Source of the DNA: a virus
Length of the DNA stretch: 28,070 bases
Virus record (IMG/VR): IMGVR_UViG_3300006805_000121
Coordinates: 1 to 28,070 of that record
Reading direction: 5' to 3' (one strand)
Position 1 is the first letter of the stretch. Each line of letters starts with the position of its first letter. Positions 13,602 through 21,858 of this stretch are shown one piece after another. Position numbers and translations under genes: made by a program. The notes under the pieces were generated by a model. That model was not told the origin of the DNA. It did no database searches and saw nothing but the letters and a program-made list of their open reading frames with translations.

Positions 13602-15829
13602 GGGCGCCTCGCAAACTGCAAACGCGCGCGATCAAAGACGCGCAAAATTTCGTCAGCCGAATCGCGGCGAGCTTCGGCATTGATGCGGCCAAGCTTTCCG
13701 AAATCAAGTACTAGCGGGGTAGTTTGACTACCATACAGGCCACTACTGGCAATAGATGACGACAACTGGGGAATAGGAAATGAATCAACTAGACCACCGC
13801 CGGCATAGCCCTTGAGGGCGCGCATGCCGTAGCGGTGAAAGCGCCAGAGGAAATCCAGGGCGCCTGGTTCCGCCGTACGCTCGGAATTGACGACGAACTC
13901 CTTGCGATGAACGATGCCGGCGGGCTCGAACTTGCCGCCGAATCCAGTCCAGCCACCACCAGCAAACCCGGTCGGATTGGTTACCTCGGCAGCCTTGTTG
14001 GCATTACCGGCAGCAATGGCCGCGGCAGATCCGACTTCATTGACTGTCACGGTCACCGTCTTGTCTTTCATCGCATCCAGCTTTGTCTGGATATTCGCGA
14101 TATTGCCGAGCGCCTCGTCGATCTTGACCTTGATCTCCAGCGCCGCCGCCTTGGTCTGCAGCTCGGTCAGCTTGGCTTCGACTGTGGCCAGCGTGGCAGC
14201 CTGATCGGTAGCGCGCTTTTCAAGGGCGGCGGCTTCGGCCTGCTTGGCCTTAGCTTGCTGTTCGATCAGCCCGGCCTGGTCATTGCCGACCTGCTCGACC
14301 ATGTCGGCATTGCCGCTGGCTTCGGCAAACTTCTGGGCACGATCCAGGAAGGCTTCAGCCTGTTTCTGGTATTTCTCAAATTCCTTGGTACGGCCATCCA
14401 GCTTGGCAGCACCGGCAGCAGCGGCATAGTAGGCGCCCTGCCCTTGCGCTTCCTGAGCGCGGGCCAGGTTGGCGGCCTGCTGCTCTTCCGGCGATAGGCC
14501 GGACTCCCGAATCTGGGTGGCTTTATCGAGTGCAGACGTGCGTACCCCGGCCGCTTTTTCGAGTAGCTTAGTCGCATCATCCGCAGCTACCTGGGCTTCC
14601 TTACGACTAGTTTCCCAGGCACTGCGCAGGGCATCCCGAAGCTTTTCAGCCTCCTTTATCTGATCGGCCGTGCGGGCCTTGTCATCCTTGAGGATATCGG
14701 CCGATGCTTTTCCGGCGGCAATGGCGCGGAGGTTTTCGAGCTTGGCGAGTTCGGAAGCCAGGTTGACGCCGAGTGCCAGGCGCTTTTTGGTGGTGTCCTC
14801 ATCATCGCCCTGAAGCCGCTTGTTTTGCAGCTTCAGGTATTCGACACGGCTTTCCATCGCCTTGACTTCGGCATCCGTGCTGGTGGTGTCCGTACTGCCA
14901 CCATCTGACAGATTCTGTTTATAGAGCGCATCGCGCTTGGCCTTGAGTTTATCCAGCTCGGCGCTAGCCTGTTTGAGCTGAGTCGCTGGATCTTCCCCCT
15001 GCTTTGGCAACACGCCGAGGATCTGCCAGATGGACAGATCAGCCTGCTTGGCATCGAGCAGCTTGCCCATAAACTGATTGATAACCGGCAGCAGAACATT
15101 TCCGATACTGACCGAGGCGGCGCGCGCCAGGGCGGCCATGCGGTCCAGGTTGTCATTGAACTTGGCAGCGGCCTTGGCCTGCTCACCATTGATGACTAGC
15201 CCGAAGCGCTCGGCTTCATCACCCAGCGCCTTGAGGCCATCCTTGCCCTGGTTGAGCATGGGGATCAGCTCGGCACCCAGTTTCTTGCCGAAGATATCGA
15301 CGGCCAGCGCGGTCTTCTCCGGGCCATCAGGCATGTTGGCAAAGACGTCGGCAAAGTCGCCGAGGACCTCCGAGACACCGCGCACGGTGCCATCGGTATT
15401 GCGGACGGCAATGCCAAACTTTTCAAAGAGCGCGCTGCTTTCCGCTGAGCCGCGCGAGGCTGAGACAATCTGGCCCGAGAGGTAGGTCAACCCCTTGGCG
15501 AGCGCCTCAGTGCTGGTATCGCTCATCTTGGCGGCGTACTGCAGCTTGGCCAGGTTTTCGACGGACTCACCAGTGCGCTGCGCCATGTTGTCCAGGGCAT
15601 CGCCATAATCAGCAGCCGAGGTGACAGCCCCTAGCAGGGCAGCTGCTGCGGCCGTAGCCGACAGGCCAATGCCGGCGATGCCGGAAGCGCTGAAGCTCTT
15701 CGCTGACATGACCTCCAGGGCGCCGAGCTGGGTCTGCAGCTTGCCAAGCGCGCCCTGGGCAACATTAGTCGCCTTGACGAACCCGGATGGGTCGCCATTG
15801 ATCTTGATGTTGGCGGTGTTATCGGCCAC
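13598..15829 (-). CDS. Tape measure protein (743 aa, GTG start)
   Basis: A long, mostly helical protein with coiled-coil stretches (LEKRATDQAATLATVEAKLT) and an N-terminal hydrophobic helix (IAGIGLSATAAAAALLGAVT). The C-terminus has the usual TMP signature GFAGGGWTGFGGKFEPAGIV then HRKEFVV. It starts with GTG at 15829 (GAGG upstream) and overlaps the frameshifted chaperone end by 11 bp. TMP length sets tail length; at roughly 0.15 nm per residue this suggests a tail of about 110 nm, hence a siphovirus. Confidence 0.92.
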   Translation of the reverse strand: MADNTANIKINGDPSGFVKATNVAQGALGKLQTQLGALEVMSAKSFSASGIAGIGLSATAAAAALLGAVTSAADYGDALDNMAQRTGESVENLAKLQYAAKMSDTSTEALAKGLTYLSGQIVSASRGSAESSALFEKFGIAVRNTDGTVRGVSEVLGDFADVFANMPDGPEKTALAVDIFGKKLGAELIPMLNQGKDGLKALGDEAERFGLVINGEQAKAAAKFNDNLDRMAALARAASVSIGNVLLPVINQFMGKLLDAKQADLSIWQILGVLPKQGEDPATQLKQASAELDKLKAKRDALYKQNLSDGGSTDTTSTDAEVKAMESRVEYLKLQNKRLQGDDEDTTKKRLALGVNLASELAKLENLRAIAAGKASADILKDDKARTADQIKEAEKLRDALRSAWETSRKEAQVAADDATKLLEKAAGVRTSALDKATQIRESGLSPEEQQAANLARAQEAQGQGAYYAAAAGAAKLDGRTKEFEKYQKQAEAFLDRAQKFAEASGNADMVEQVGNDQAGLIEQQAKAKQAEAAALEKRATDQAATLATVEAKLTELQTKAAALEIKVKIDEALGNIANIQTKLDAMKDKTVTVTVNEVGSAAAIAAGNANKAAEVTNPTGFAGGGWTGFGGKFEPAGIVHRKEFVVNSERTAEPGALDFLWRFHRYGMRALKGYAGGGLVDSFPIPQLSSSIASSGLYGSQTTPLVLDFGKLGRINAEARRDSADEILRVFDRARLQFARRP

Positions 15830-16249
15830 GGTTCAACGCCTCAACGGCTGCAAGGTAGGTGCGGTAGGGGTAATCGAAGATACCGTGGTGGCCGCGCATG
15901 ATGAGGGCGATCAGGCTGGCATCGAAGTCATCGACGCGGCTTCCGCTTGGAGAATCCGGGAAACGCCGATCAGCGCTTCCCGAACCCTGAAAAAATGCGG
16001 GTTAAGAGCCTTTGCCTTGTCACGTACCCGCGACAGATCGGCCGGTCCGTAGGCTTCGAGCTGCTCGGCCGTGGCGTCCGACATGCGCGCCAGATCATCC
16101 AGGCTGCAGTCATCGAGCACCATGCACCGCAGGGGATCGACTGGCGCGCCGGCTTCCTGCTCGGCGACCCAGGCGCGAACCTCGGTAACCGAGAGTTCGC
16201 GCACGTGGACCAGCAGGTCGGGCAGCTCGACAGGGAGCATGGCTGGCAT
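15819..16249 (-). CDS. Tail assembly chaperone, -1 frameshift product (gpGT-like, 143 aa)
   Basis: Reading slips back one base at T_TTT_TTC (15995-15989) after residue 87 and continues QGSGSADRRFPDSPSGSRVD, then DFDASLIALIMRGHHGIFDY, YRTYLAAVEALNRGR and TAA at 15821-15819. This second frame has no start codon before the region but looks like protein up to the tape measure start. The layout copies lambda gpG/gpGT: the fused form binds the tape measure during tail assembly. Confidence 0.8.
15911..16249 (-). CDS. Tail assembly chaperone, unshifted product (gpG-like, 112 aa)
   Basis: Zero-frame product starting MPAMLPVELPDLLVHVRELS, mostly helical, ending at TGA 15911-15913. It lies between the major tail protein and the tape measure, the standard place for the chaperone pair. 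The first 87 residues are shared with the frameshift product. Confidence 0.82.
   Translation of the reverse strand: MPAMLPVELPDLLVHVRELSVTEVRAWVAEQEAGAPVDPLRCMVLDDCSLDDLARMSDATAEQLEAYGPADLSRVRDKAKALNPHFFRVREALIGVSRILQAEAASMTSMPA
15989..15995 (-). promoter_or_regulatory. Programmed -1 ribosomal frameshift site (T_TTT_TTC)
   Basis: The heptamer fits X_XXY_YYZ and is in phase with the zero frame (CAT TTT TTC, residues 85-87). Both tRNAs can re-pair after slipping. The downstream -1 frame is open for 56 codons to just inside the tape measure start. Confidence 0.8.
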
Positions 16250-16252
16250 CGC

Positions 16253-16999
16253 TTAAACCTCGTTTTCGCCGCGGATGTACTGGCTGATACCGGCGGTGAC
16301 GATGGTGGCATCCTTGAGGATGCTGAGGCTCAGCGACAGGGTGTTGAAGTCATCGCTGATTTCATCGACCTGTTGCGCGACGCCGAGCTTGGCCTTCCAG
16401 ATGCTGCGGGTGGTCTGCTTGCCATTGACCTGATTGGTACCCTCGAAGAACACCGAGACTTCCGGCGCCGAATTGATCAGTGCCTGAATGTCGGCCGTCA
16501 CCTTCGGGGTGTAATCGATGGTGATCGCATCACCGTTGATCACGGTGGCGGTGGAGATGGTATCGGCGATGGTGATGCCACCGTGCGATACGGTGTAATC
16601 CGCCGGAGCGACAACCGTGGCACCCTTCTTGACGACGGGCGCAACCGAGGTATTGAGCAGGCGAGCCGTCGGGATGAAGGCGCCGGCATTGATGACGTGA
16701 TTCTCGCCGACGATGGCCGTGGCAGTCAGCGCAGCAGTCGTACCCCACAGGGCCAGGGCCAGATTGGAAGCCTTGAGGTCGCGCAGGTCGATCTGGCCAT
16801 CGATGGTATTGATTCGGGTGACGGAGTCAGCCGTACCGCCGGCGGGGTCCTGGTAATTCTTCAGTTCTTTCTTTTCTTCCGAAAAGCTGTACTTGAAGAC
16901 GGAGGCGTTGCCGACGTCGAAGAACTTGCGGGCACCAAACGAAGCGCCGCTGCTGTAAAGGGCAATTTTGATTTTGCCGGTACCAATAAATCCAGACAT
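16253..16999 (-). CDS. Major tail (tube) protein (248 aa)
   Basis: Starts MSGFIGTGKIKIALYSSGAS, with RKFFDVGNASVFKYSFSEEK and IDGQIDLRDLKASNLALALW, the typical order in phage tail tube proteins. Residues about 120-165 (VAPVVKKGATVVAPADYTVS) look like a small inserted Ig-like beta domain. Position immediately before the chaperones supports the call. Confidence 0.85.
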   Translation of the reverse strand: MSGFIGTGKIKIALYSSGASFGARKFFDVGNASVFKYSFSEEKKELKNYQDPAGGTADSVTRINTIDGQIDLRDLKASNLALALWGTTAALTATAIVGENHVINAGAFIPTARLLNTSVAPVVKKGATVVAPADYTVSHGGITIADTISTATVINGDAITIDYTPKVTADIQALINSAPEVSVFFEGTNQVNGKQTTRSIWKAKLGVAQQVDEISDDFNTLSLSLSILKDATIVTAGISQYIRGENEV

Positions 17000-17000
17000 G

Positions 17001-17468
17001 TCATGACTCCTTGTCGATGTAGCCCGGCAGGTCCGAGCGGGTGTGATACGTGATTTCGATGCGAATGCGCCAGCCGCAGACGGGCTTTTGCAAGGTTTCC
17101 GAGTCGGCCAGTAATGCCCGGGACGGATTTTGTAGAGGCTTGGTAATCAAGCCGCCGAGCGTGACGGCAGCCAGGCTGCCAAAGAGGCGGGTTTCTATTT
17201 CCAGGTGAAGCGCACCCAGCGCTGCAAGGCAGTTAGCCCGTGTCCCCATGACCAGCGGCACTACATCAAAGCGCAGCACGCGCTTTTCTGTACGAGGCCA
17301 GAAGCCGCTGTATTGAATGAGCTCGTCCTCGATCTCATCAATGACGATGCAATCGAGGTCGGTCTCATCGAGCAGCGCGAAGGGCTTGCGATGGACGCCG
17401 GATGATCCGGTAATGCCAGCCAGCTGGGCTTCGACTGCAGCGAGGATCTGGTCGAGGGCAGCGATCAT
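17001..17468 (-). CDS. Tail terminator / minor tail U-like protein (155 aa)
   Basis: An alpha/beta protein (MIAALDQILAAVEAQLAGIT, LDCIVIDEIEDELIQYSGFW, VLRFDVVPLVMG) with the length and position of tail terminator proteins, just upstream of the major tail gene in lambda-like order. It overlaps the preceding stop by four bases (ATGA). The name rests mainly on order and fold pattern. Confidence 0.68.
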   Translation of the reverse strand: MIAALDQILAAVEAQLAGITGSSGVHRKPFALLDETDLDCIVIDEIEDELIQYSGFWPRTEKRVLRFDVVPLVMGTRANCLAALGALHLEIETRLFGSLAAVTLGGLITKPLQNPSRALLADSETLQKPVCGWRIRIEITYHTRSDLPGYIDKES

Positions 17469-17731
17469 GATTCAGCCAGCCCCAGGATAAGGATGTCGAA
17501 ATCCTCATACGGCGCCCTTGCAACGATATAGGTCTTGCCTCGGGCGGCCACTGAGCTGCCCTTGTGCACCAACGTGCCAGCCGGCACGCGGATCGTGCTG
17601 CTGACGCCGCCCACCATGGCGAAAACTTCGGCCAGCTCGGTATCGATCAGCGCATTGACGGTGATGCCATCAATGACAATCGCGTCGGCAAAGTCCGAGA
17701 AGAAAAACGAGAGGTCGGCGGCGAAATCCAT
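17465..17731 (-). CDS. Head-tail joining protein, FII-like (88 aa)
   Basis: A small acidic beta-rich protein starting MDFAADLSFFFSDFADAIVI, with a middle (VPAGTLVHKGSSVAARGKTY) resembling lambda gpFII and related Phage_attach proteins. It sits just before the tail terminator gene. Its ATG has no clear ribosome site; instead it is preceded by the 57-bp repeated element. Confidence 0.65.
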   Translation of the reverse strand: MDFAADLSFFFSDFADAIVIDGITVNALIDTELAEVFAMVGGVSSTIRVPAGTLVHKGSSVAARGKTYIVARAPYEDFDILILGLAES

Positions 17732-17785
17732 GCTGCGTAGTCTCGTTTTTGACGGGGGGTAAAACTAGGCAAAAAAGTTCCGCAG
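17729..17785 (-). repeat. Late-gene repeat element, copy A
   Basis: The 22-bp core at 17761-17782 (AAAACTAGGC...AAGTTCCG) is identical to copy C and one base different from copy B. A second block, GTAGTCTCGTTTTTG, is also shared with copy B. The core ends 29 bp before the ATG at 17731. Possible late promoter or translation element. Confidence 0.75.
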
Positions 17786-17790
17786 CAGAG

Positions 17791-18078
17791 TCAAAACGTC
17801 TGCACTGACAACAGGGCCGTCAACACGTAATGCTCGCCGTCGGCATCATCGATTTCACAGCGCAGTTTGTAGTCGTTGCCAGATGCCCCACCGATGATGC
17901 GCTGCAGTACCTTGCAATCTGAAATCTGCGGCGTGCCGGAAATCATGCTTGCTGCATTCGGATCAAGCTTCACGACTGGAATGCAGGAAATAACCGGGTT
18001 GCTCACAGAGGTAGCCAGGGCAGAAAAATCGAACGTGACAGTGACGATTTCCGCAGGATCTTTGACAAGTTGTTCCAT
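17791..18078 (-). CDS. Possible fibre-tail adaptor or neck protein (95 aa)
   Basis: Starts MEQLVKDPAEIVTVTFDFSA and ends with YKLRCEIDDADGEHYVLTAL. The pattern resembles small phage proteins often annotated as fibre-tail adaptor, but I am not certain of the family. It follows the repeat-rich proteins and precedes the FII-like gene. Confidence 0.6.
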   Translation of the reverse strand: MEQLVKDPAEIVTVTFDFSALATSVSNPVISCIPVVKLDPNAASMISGTPQISDCKVLQRIIGGASGNDYKLRCEIDDADGEHYVLTALLSVQTF

Positions 18079-18086
18079 GGTGATCT

Positions 18087-18860
18087 CTAAGGATGAGACG
18101 AGACAACAAAGCGGCGTGCTGCGGCTTTGACGATAAATCTTTGATTGCTGGACAAAAGGGGCTGGCCGGCATTACCACCGGTACCGGAACCGATACCCGT
18201 GCCTGAAGCGCCAGGAATAGCAGCGCTGACCGGGGAGCCCCCTATCGCAGCCCCCCCCGTACCTGATCCGGTAGAGGTACCCGTACCGCCGGGGTCGTTG
18301 GCTGAATTCTGAGCGGATGGATCACCGCCCGTTCCCGATCCTGTGCCGGTCCCGGTTCCTGAAGCCACCGTACCCGCACCGACAGTTTGCCCAACGCCAT
18401 CGCCGCCCGATCCTGATCCCGTACCCGTGCCTGTACCACCACCTGCAACGCCTGGCGTCCCGGACTGGCCGACCGCATCGCCGCCTGTGCCGCTGCCGGC
18501 ACCGGTGCCCACTCCGGCGCCCACGGCGCCATTGACCGCACCGACTGTCAGCGAGGCGGTATCGGTCTTGATCTGGACATTGTCGGCATCGACGGCGTAG
18601 CCGATGCTGTAGACGCCATCGGGCGCGCCAGTAAATTCGAAATCACCGTTTTCGCGGACGAACAGCGTTCCGGCAGATGGCAGGCTGGTGATCCGGATGC
18701 GCAGCTGCTTTCCGGCGTTAGCCTGTGCCTCGTCGTAGAGCAGCCCCGGGCCGCTATCGCCGGTCGCTGTCTCGACAATAATCTGCGAGGCCAACAAGCC
18801 GACATAGGGCGTCCCGAGGATGCGCCGGCCGCCTGCCGATTTGTTGAGATTACGCAGCAT
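18087..18860 (-). CDS. Virion-type protein with Gly/Thr/Ser repeats (257 aa)
   Basis: Residues about 1-105 include a small beta domain (LRIRITSLPSAGTLFVRENG, DFEFTGAPDGVYSIGYAVDA) seen in phage decoration or fibre proteins. Then come about five imperfect units of 24-28 residues, each built on GTGTGTGSGTGGDA plus a variable spacer. A short basic tail (FIVKAAARRFVVSSHP) ends the protein. The repeat arm is probably flexible. The neighbouring gene carries two similar units. Confidence 0.65.
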   Translation of the reverse strand: MLRNLNKSAGGRRILGTPYVGLLASQIIVETATGDSGPGLLYDEAQANAGKQLRIRITSLPSAGTLFVRENGDFEFTGAPDGVYSIGYAVDADNVQIKTDTASLTVGAVNGAVGAGVGTGAGSGTGGDAVGQSGTPGVAGGGTGTGTGSGSGGDGVGQTVGAGTVASGTGTGTGSGTGGDPSAQNSANDPGGTGTSTGSGTGGAAIGGSPVSAAIPGASGTGIGSGTGGNAGQPLLSSNQRFIVKAAARRFVVSSHP

Positions 18861-19360
18861 CAGATCACGGTGCCCGGATGGTAATAGACGCCGCTGGCAT
18901 CAGCGGTGCGCACCAGCAGAAACCCAGCGCCGGACGGCAAGCCGCTGGCAATACTCAGCACGCCAGAGGCATTGGTCGTTCCCGTGCCGTGGACGGTCGC
19001 GGTCGGTGCTGCACCGATCGCGCCCTGGTACCAGGTCCAGAAAACTGCAATGCTGGCCAGCAGACCGGCGCCGGTGTTGTTTTCCATGGCATCGGTGGTA
19101 AAGGAGCCGCCGGTGCCACCAGTAGCTGCCCCACCTGTGCCGCTGCCGGTCGAGGTGCCGCTACCGCTGCTGACTGACGCTCCTGAGCCGCCGGCGCCGC
19201 TCGCATCGCCGCCCGAGCCAGAACCCGTGCTGGTGCCGGTGCCGCTCGATGCCGAGGCGGATGATCCACCGCTAGCCGGCGCGACCAATATATCGCCAGA
19301 CGGCAGTACGCCGCCGGCGTCATCGGCGACCGATCCATTGGGGAGGATGACGTAGGCCAT
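18860..19360 (-). CDS. Virion-type protein with Gly/Thr/Ser repeats (166 aa)
   Basis: Starts MAYVILPNGSVADDAGGVLP. Two repeat units (GTGTSTGSGSGGDASG and GSGTSTGSGTGGAATG) are followed by a strand-rich C-terminal domain (AVFWTWYQGAIGAAPTATVH, VRTADASGVYYHPGTVI). It overlaps the next start by one base. The same repeat unit in two adjacent genes suggests duplication or recombination. Confidence 0.6.
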   Translation of the reverse strand: MAYVILPNGSVADDAGGVLPSGDILVAPASGGSSASASSGTGTSTGSGSGGDASGAGGSGASVSSGSGTSTGSGTGGAATGGTGGSFTTDAMENNTGAGLLASIAVFWTWYQGAIGAAPTATVHGTGTTNASGVLSIASGLPSGAGFLLVRTADASGVYYHPGTVI

Positions 19361-20662
19361 TTATGCCACCGATACCTTTTCATCCAGATAGGCCGTCACA
19401 CTCGGTTTTGCGAATACGGCGCGAACAATGGCGTAGTCAGCAACACCCGGCGTAACAGCGACGGATAGCGTCTGCTTGACCGGCGTCGTGATGCCCGTCG
19501 TTATCCAGGTTGCCGTGCTGGTCGCCTGATTGGCGGGCGTTGCCAGCGCATCGGCGACGGCATCGCGGGCGGTAGTGCCAAGCGAAGAGCCCGAAGCGGC
19601 AAAATAATCAACCTCAAGCCAGGCATCGGCATCAGTCAGCGTGACGCCATCGGTCAGCGTGGATAGCGAAATCGTTTGGGCCGTGCCAGAGGCAAGGCTG
19701 ACGAAGTATTCAATGCTGCGGAACGGCTGCACCTTGCCGCAGTCGGCCCTCGTTACGGCCTTGTATGAGCGGTTATTAGCCGTTACCTTGACCGTATTTT
19801 CGTCGCGCAGCGTGCCGGCGAAGTCTTGAACATAGGCCTTGTACTTCGTGGTTCCGGCCGAGAAATCGTACATTTCGTAGCGATCGCCAACCTTGAGCTG
19901 GCCGGCTGTAACAAGCACGCCAGACCAGGCCGTCGGCAGCTTCATGCGGCGTGCCGTGAAGTGGCACCCGCCCTGCAGCACGGAGCCAACCACGCTGGCG
20001 GAACTGGCGGCGGCCGAAGCGTCAAAGTCATCGACAATGACACGGGCGCCGCGTGAGTTGTGCGACAGCTTGAAAATGCCCGTGATAGCGGACCCGGCCG
20101 CATCCAAAGACCCGCCAGAAATTACAGCGTTACCGTCGAATGCTGCGGTCTGGCCTGCGTTCGCGTATTTGAAAATCGGGTTGATTAGATTGACGGATGA
20201 CCCGCCCGCCGACGTTGGCGTGCCGAATCTGAACTGAGATGCAGCGTTCGTTCCGGTTATTTCAAATCGGCAGTTCTCATGCGTTTGGGCGTTCCCCGAC
20301 GTTTGAGCAAAGCCCGGAGTAACGCTCGATGCAGATGATGCTCGCCAGGTGATGTTCGCCGCATAGAATGAACCATTGATGGCCATTGTGGCGGTCGTCG
20401 ATTCGATGACCCCGCCGTTGGCCAGGGCTGTCAGTCCGCTTGAAGCACCCTGGGTACCGCCGAGAATCTTTGTTACGGAGGACGTTGTACCTGGAACCGT
20501 TGCCGTAATGCCCGCAGAGGCCTCAGCATGGGCGCTGGATACGTCTAGCGTATCGCCGGCGGCCATGGCAGCGATTGCAGCGAGCAGCGTCGTAGCAGCA
20601 TTCGTCCAGTCGACGTAAGGACTGACATTACCTGCGCCGGATTTCAGATGTACTTGTGCCAT
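19361..20662 (-). CDS. Large hypothetical virion-type protein (433 aa)
   Basis: Starts MAQVHLKSGAGNVSPYVDWT; Ala/Gly/Ser/Thr rich, with short repeated strands (NGGVIESTTATMAINGSFYA, NAVISGGSLDAAGSAITGIF) suggesting a right-handed beta helix, followed by beta domains. This is common in phage adhesins and decoration proteins. No catalytic motif. It abuts the next gene without a gap. Confidence 0.6.
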   Translation of the reverse strand: MAQVHLKSGAGNVSPYVDWTNAATTLLAAIAAMAAGDTLDVSSAHAEASAGITATVPGTTSSVTKILGGTQGASSGLTALANGGVIESTTATMAINGSFYAANITWRASSASSVTPGFAQTSGNAQTHENCRFEITGTNAASQFRFGTPTSAGGSSVNLINPIFKYANAGQTAAFDGNAVISGGSLDAAGSAITGIFKLSHNSRGARVIVDDFDASAAASSASVVGSVLQGGCHFTARRMKLPTAWSGVLVTAGQLKVGDRYEMYDFSAGTTKYKAYVQDFAGTLRDENTVKVTANNRSYKAVTRADCGKVQPFRSIEYFVSLASGTAQTISLSTLTDGVTLTDADAWLEVDYFAASGSSLGTTARDAVADALATPANQATSTATWITTGITTPVKQTLSVAVTPGVADYAIVRAVFAKPSVTAYLDEKVSVA

Positions 20663-20670
20663 GGCTATCC

Positions 20671-21165
20671 TTAGAAGCTGACTGATACCCAGCTATTCGC
20701 TGCCGGGATCGAAATGTTTTGGGGGGTGACCGATGCGGAAAACACCGGACTGATCGGCTCGACCGTTACAGTCCGCGCGCCGAGAATATTGGTGATCTCG
20801 CATGACCATCCGGCAGCACTCTCAACAACGTTCCGCCACTTGAAACCAAGGTTGATGCTGCCTGTGTCATCGGTTGCCGGATTTCCGTCGGCGCTATTGT
20901 TGGTGAGCAGGGGATAGCCGACGCCGATCTCGAATAGACCGGGATAATACGAGTCTGTTATCACTGTCGGGCTTGGTGCTGTGCTGTGCGTCCCAAGGTT
21001 CCATGACACTGCGAAGCCGCGCTTGGCGGCGCGCATGGCGGCGATGAAATCAACCTGGTCCTGCCAGGCCATGTAGCCGTCGTTCTTTCCGATGACCCAG
21101 CCGACCCAAGGAATGCGGTTTGCTGTGTTGGAAACGTAGGCGAGGATGTTGGTGTGATCGGCCAT
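20671..21165 (-). CDS. C-terminal part of split esterase-like protein (164 aa)
   Basis: This frame continues the upstream gene in phase: a TAA at 21219-21217 and 17 codons separate them. It has its own ATG and only a weak ribosome-like GGTGG. It starts MADHTNILAYVSNTANRIPW and contains KRGFAVSWNLGTHS, where a catalytic His could lie, then a beta-rich end. Together with the upstream part it would give about 391 residues. It could be translated separately, by readthrough, or be a remnant. Confidence 0.55.
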   Translation of the reverse strand: MADHTNILAYVSNTANRIPWVGWVIGKNDGYMAWQDQVDFIAAMRAAKRGFAVSWNLGTHSTAPSPTVITDSYYPGLFEIGVGYPLLTNNSADGNPATDDTGSINLGFKWRNVVESAAGWSCEITNILGARTVTVEPISPVFSASVTPQNISIPAANSWVSVSF

Positions 21166-21216
21166 CGATCCGCCACCGTCGATTGCAGACTTCAGCGGAA
21201 CAACGCCCGTGCTGTC

Positions 21217-21849
21217 TTAGGTGATCTGACCGCTCTGCCAGTCCGGCAGTGTGATGTAGGGGGCGCCCGTCGATGAGTAACGCACGCGTGGGCGATCTGG
21301 ATAGAGCGCCGCGAAGACATCGTGCCGGCGGATGCCGTAAGTCATGGTTGCCCATGCGCCGACACTGGCGCCGGTCATATAGCGCTTGGTCTTGCTGAAC
21401 TGAGGATACTCGCGCTCAACCCATTTCAGCAGTTCCGTCATCCGGCGCTCTTGCACCAGGTTCATGACTTTCGGGCTGGCCGAGTTATCTGTCCAACCCA
21501 TGTGGTAGCTGTTCAGATTGATCGCACCGTCGTTATTATCCGGGTGCCGGTCACGCGGCTGGATGGCGGCATAAACAACGCCGGTCGGCCCGGTGCGTGT
21601 CCGCGCCGCCCAGTACAGGTGCGTATCAGTAAGATATGCAAGGTCCGCCAGCATCGTCGCATGCCAAAATGCGCCGACCTGTAGTGGGTTTGTTCCTGAT
21701 CCGTGCAATTCCAGCATCAGCGGCTGGCCGGCGACAGCGGTCGGTACGAAGGAATCGCTGGCATCGAGCGTGATGCCTGCAAATTTCAGACTGCGCTGAC
21801 GGCCGCCGGCGATCACACCACCGGATGCACAGGAATAGGACTCGCCCAC
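21217..21849 (-). CDS. Alpha/beta hydrolase (esterase/peptidase)-like protein, N-terminal part (210 aa, GTG start)
   Basis: LMLELHGSGTN (oxyanion region) and RYMTGASVGAWATMTYGIRR, with the GxSxG nucleophile motif GASVG, mark an alpha/beta-hydrolase core like those of prolyl-oligopeptidase or esterase families. The frame is closed by an in-frame TAA (21217-21219) but stays open in phase beyond it. The start is a GTG at 21849, in the same frame as and four codons after the previous gene's stop. It may deacetylate or cut surface polymer; inferred. Confidence 0.6.
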   Translation of the reverse strand: MGESYSCASGGVIAGGRQRSLKFAGITLDASDSFVPTAVAGQPLMLELHGSGTNPLQVGAFWHATMLADLAYLTDTHLYWAARTRTGPTGVVYAAIQPRDRHPDNNDGAINLNSYHMGWTDNSASPKVMNLVQERRMTELLKWVEREYPQFSKTKRYMTGASVGAWATMTYGIRRHDVFAALYPDRPRVRYSSTGAPYITLPDWQSGQIT

Positions 21850-21858
21850 GGCTCGGCC

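Noticed and set aside
17761-17782. Sigma-54 promoter in the late repeat element
   Set aside because: On the minus strand the GG and GC are 9 bases apart (GGAACTTTTTTGC) instead of the required 10, and the flanking bases do not fit.
18087-19250. CRISPR-like repeats
   Set aside because: The repeats are imperfect, in frame and encode Gly/Thr/Ser units; no constant direct repeats with unique spacers exist.
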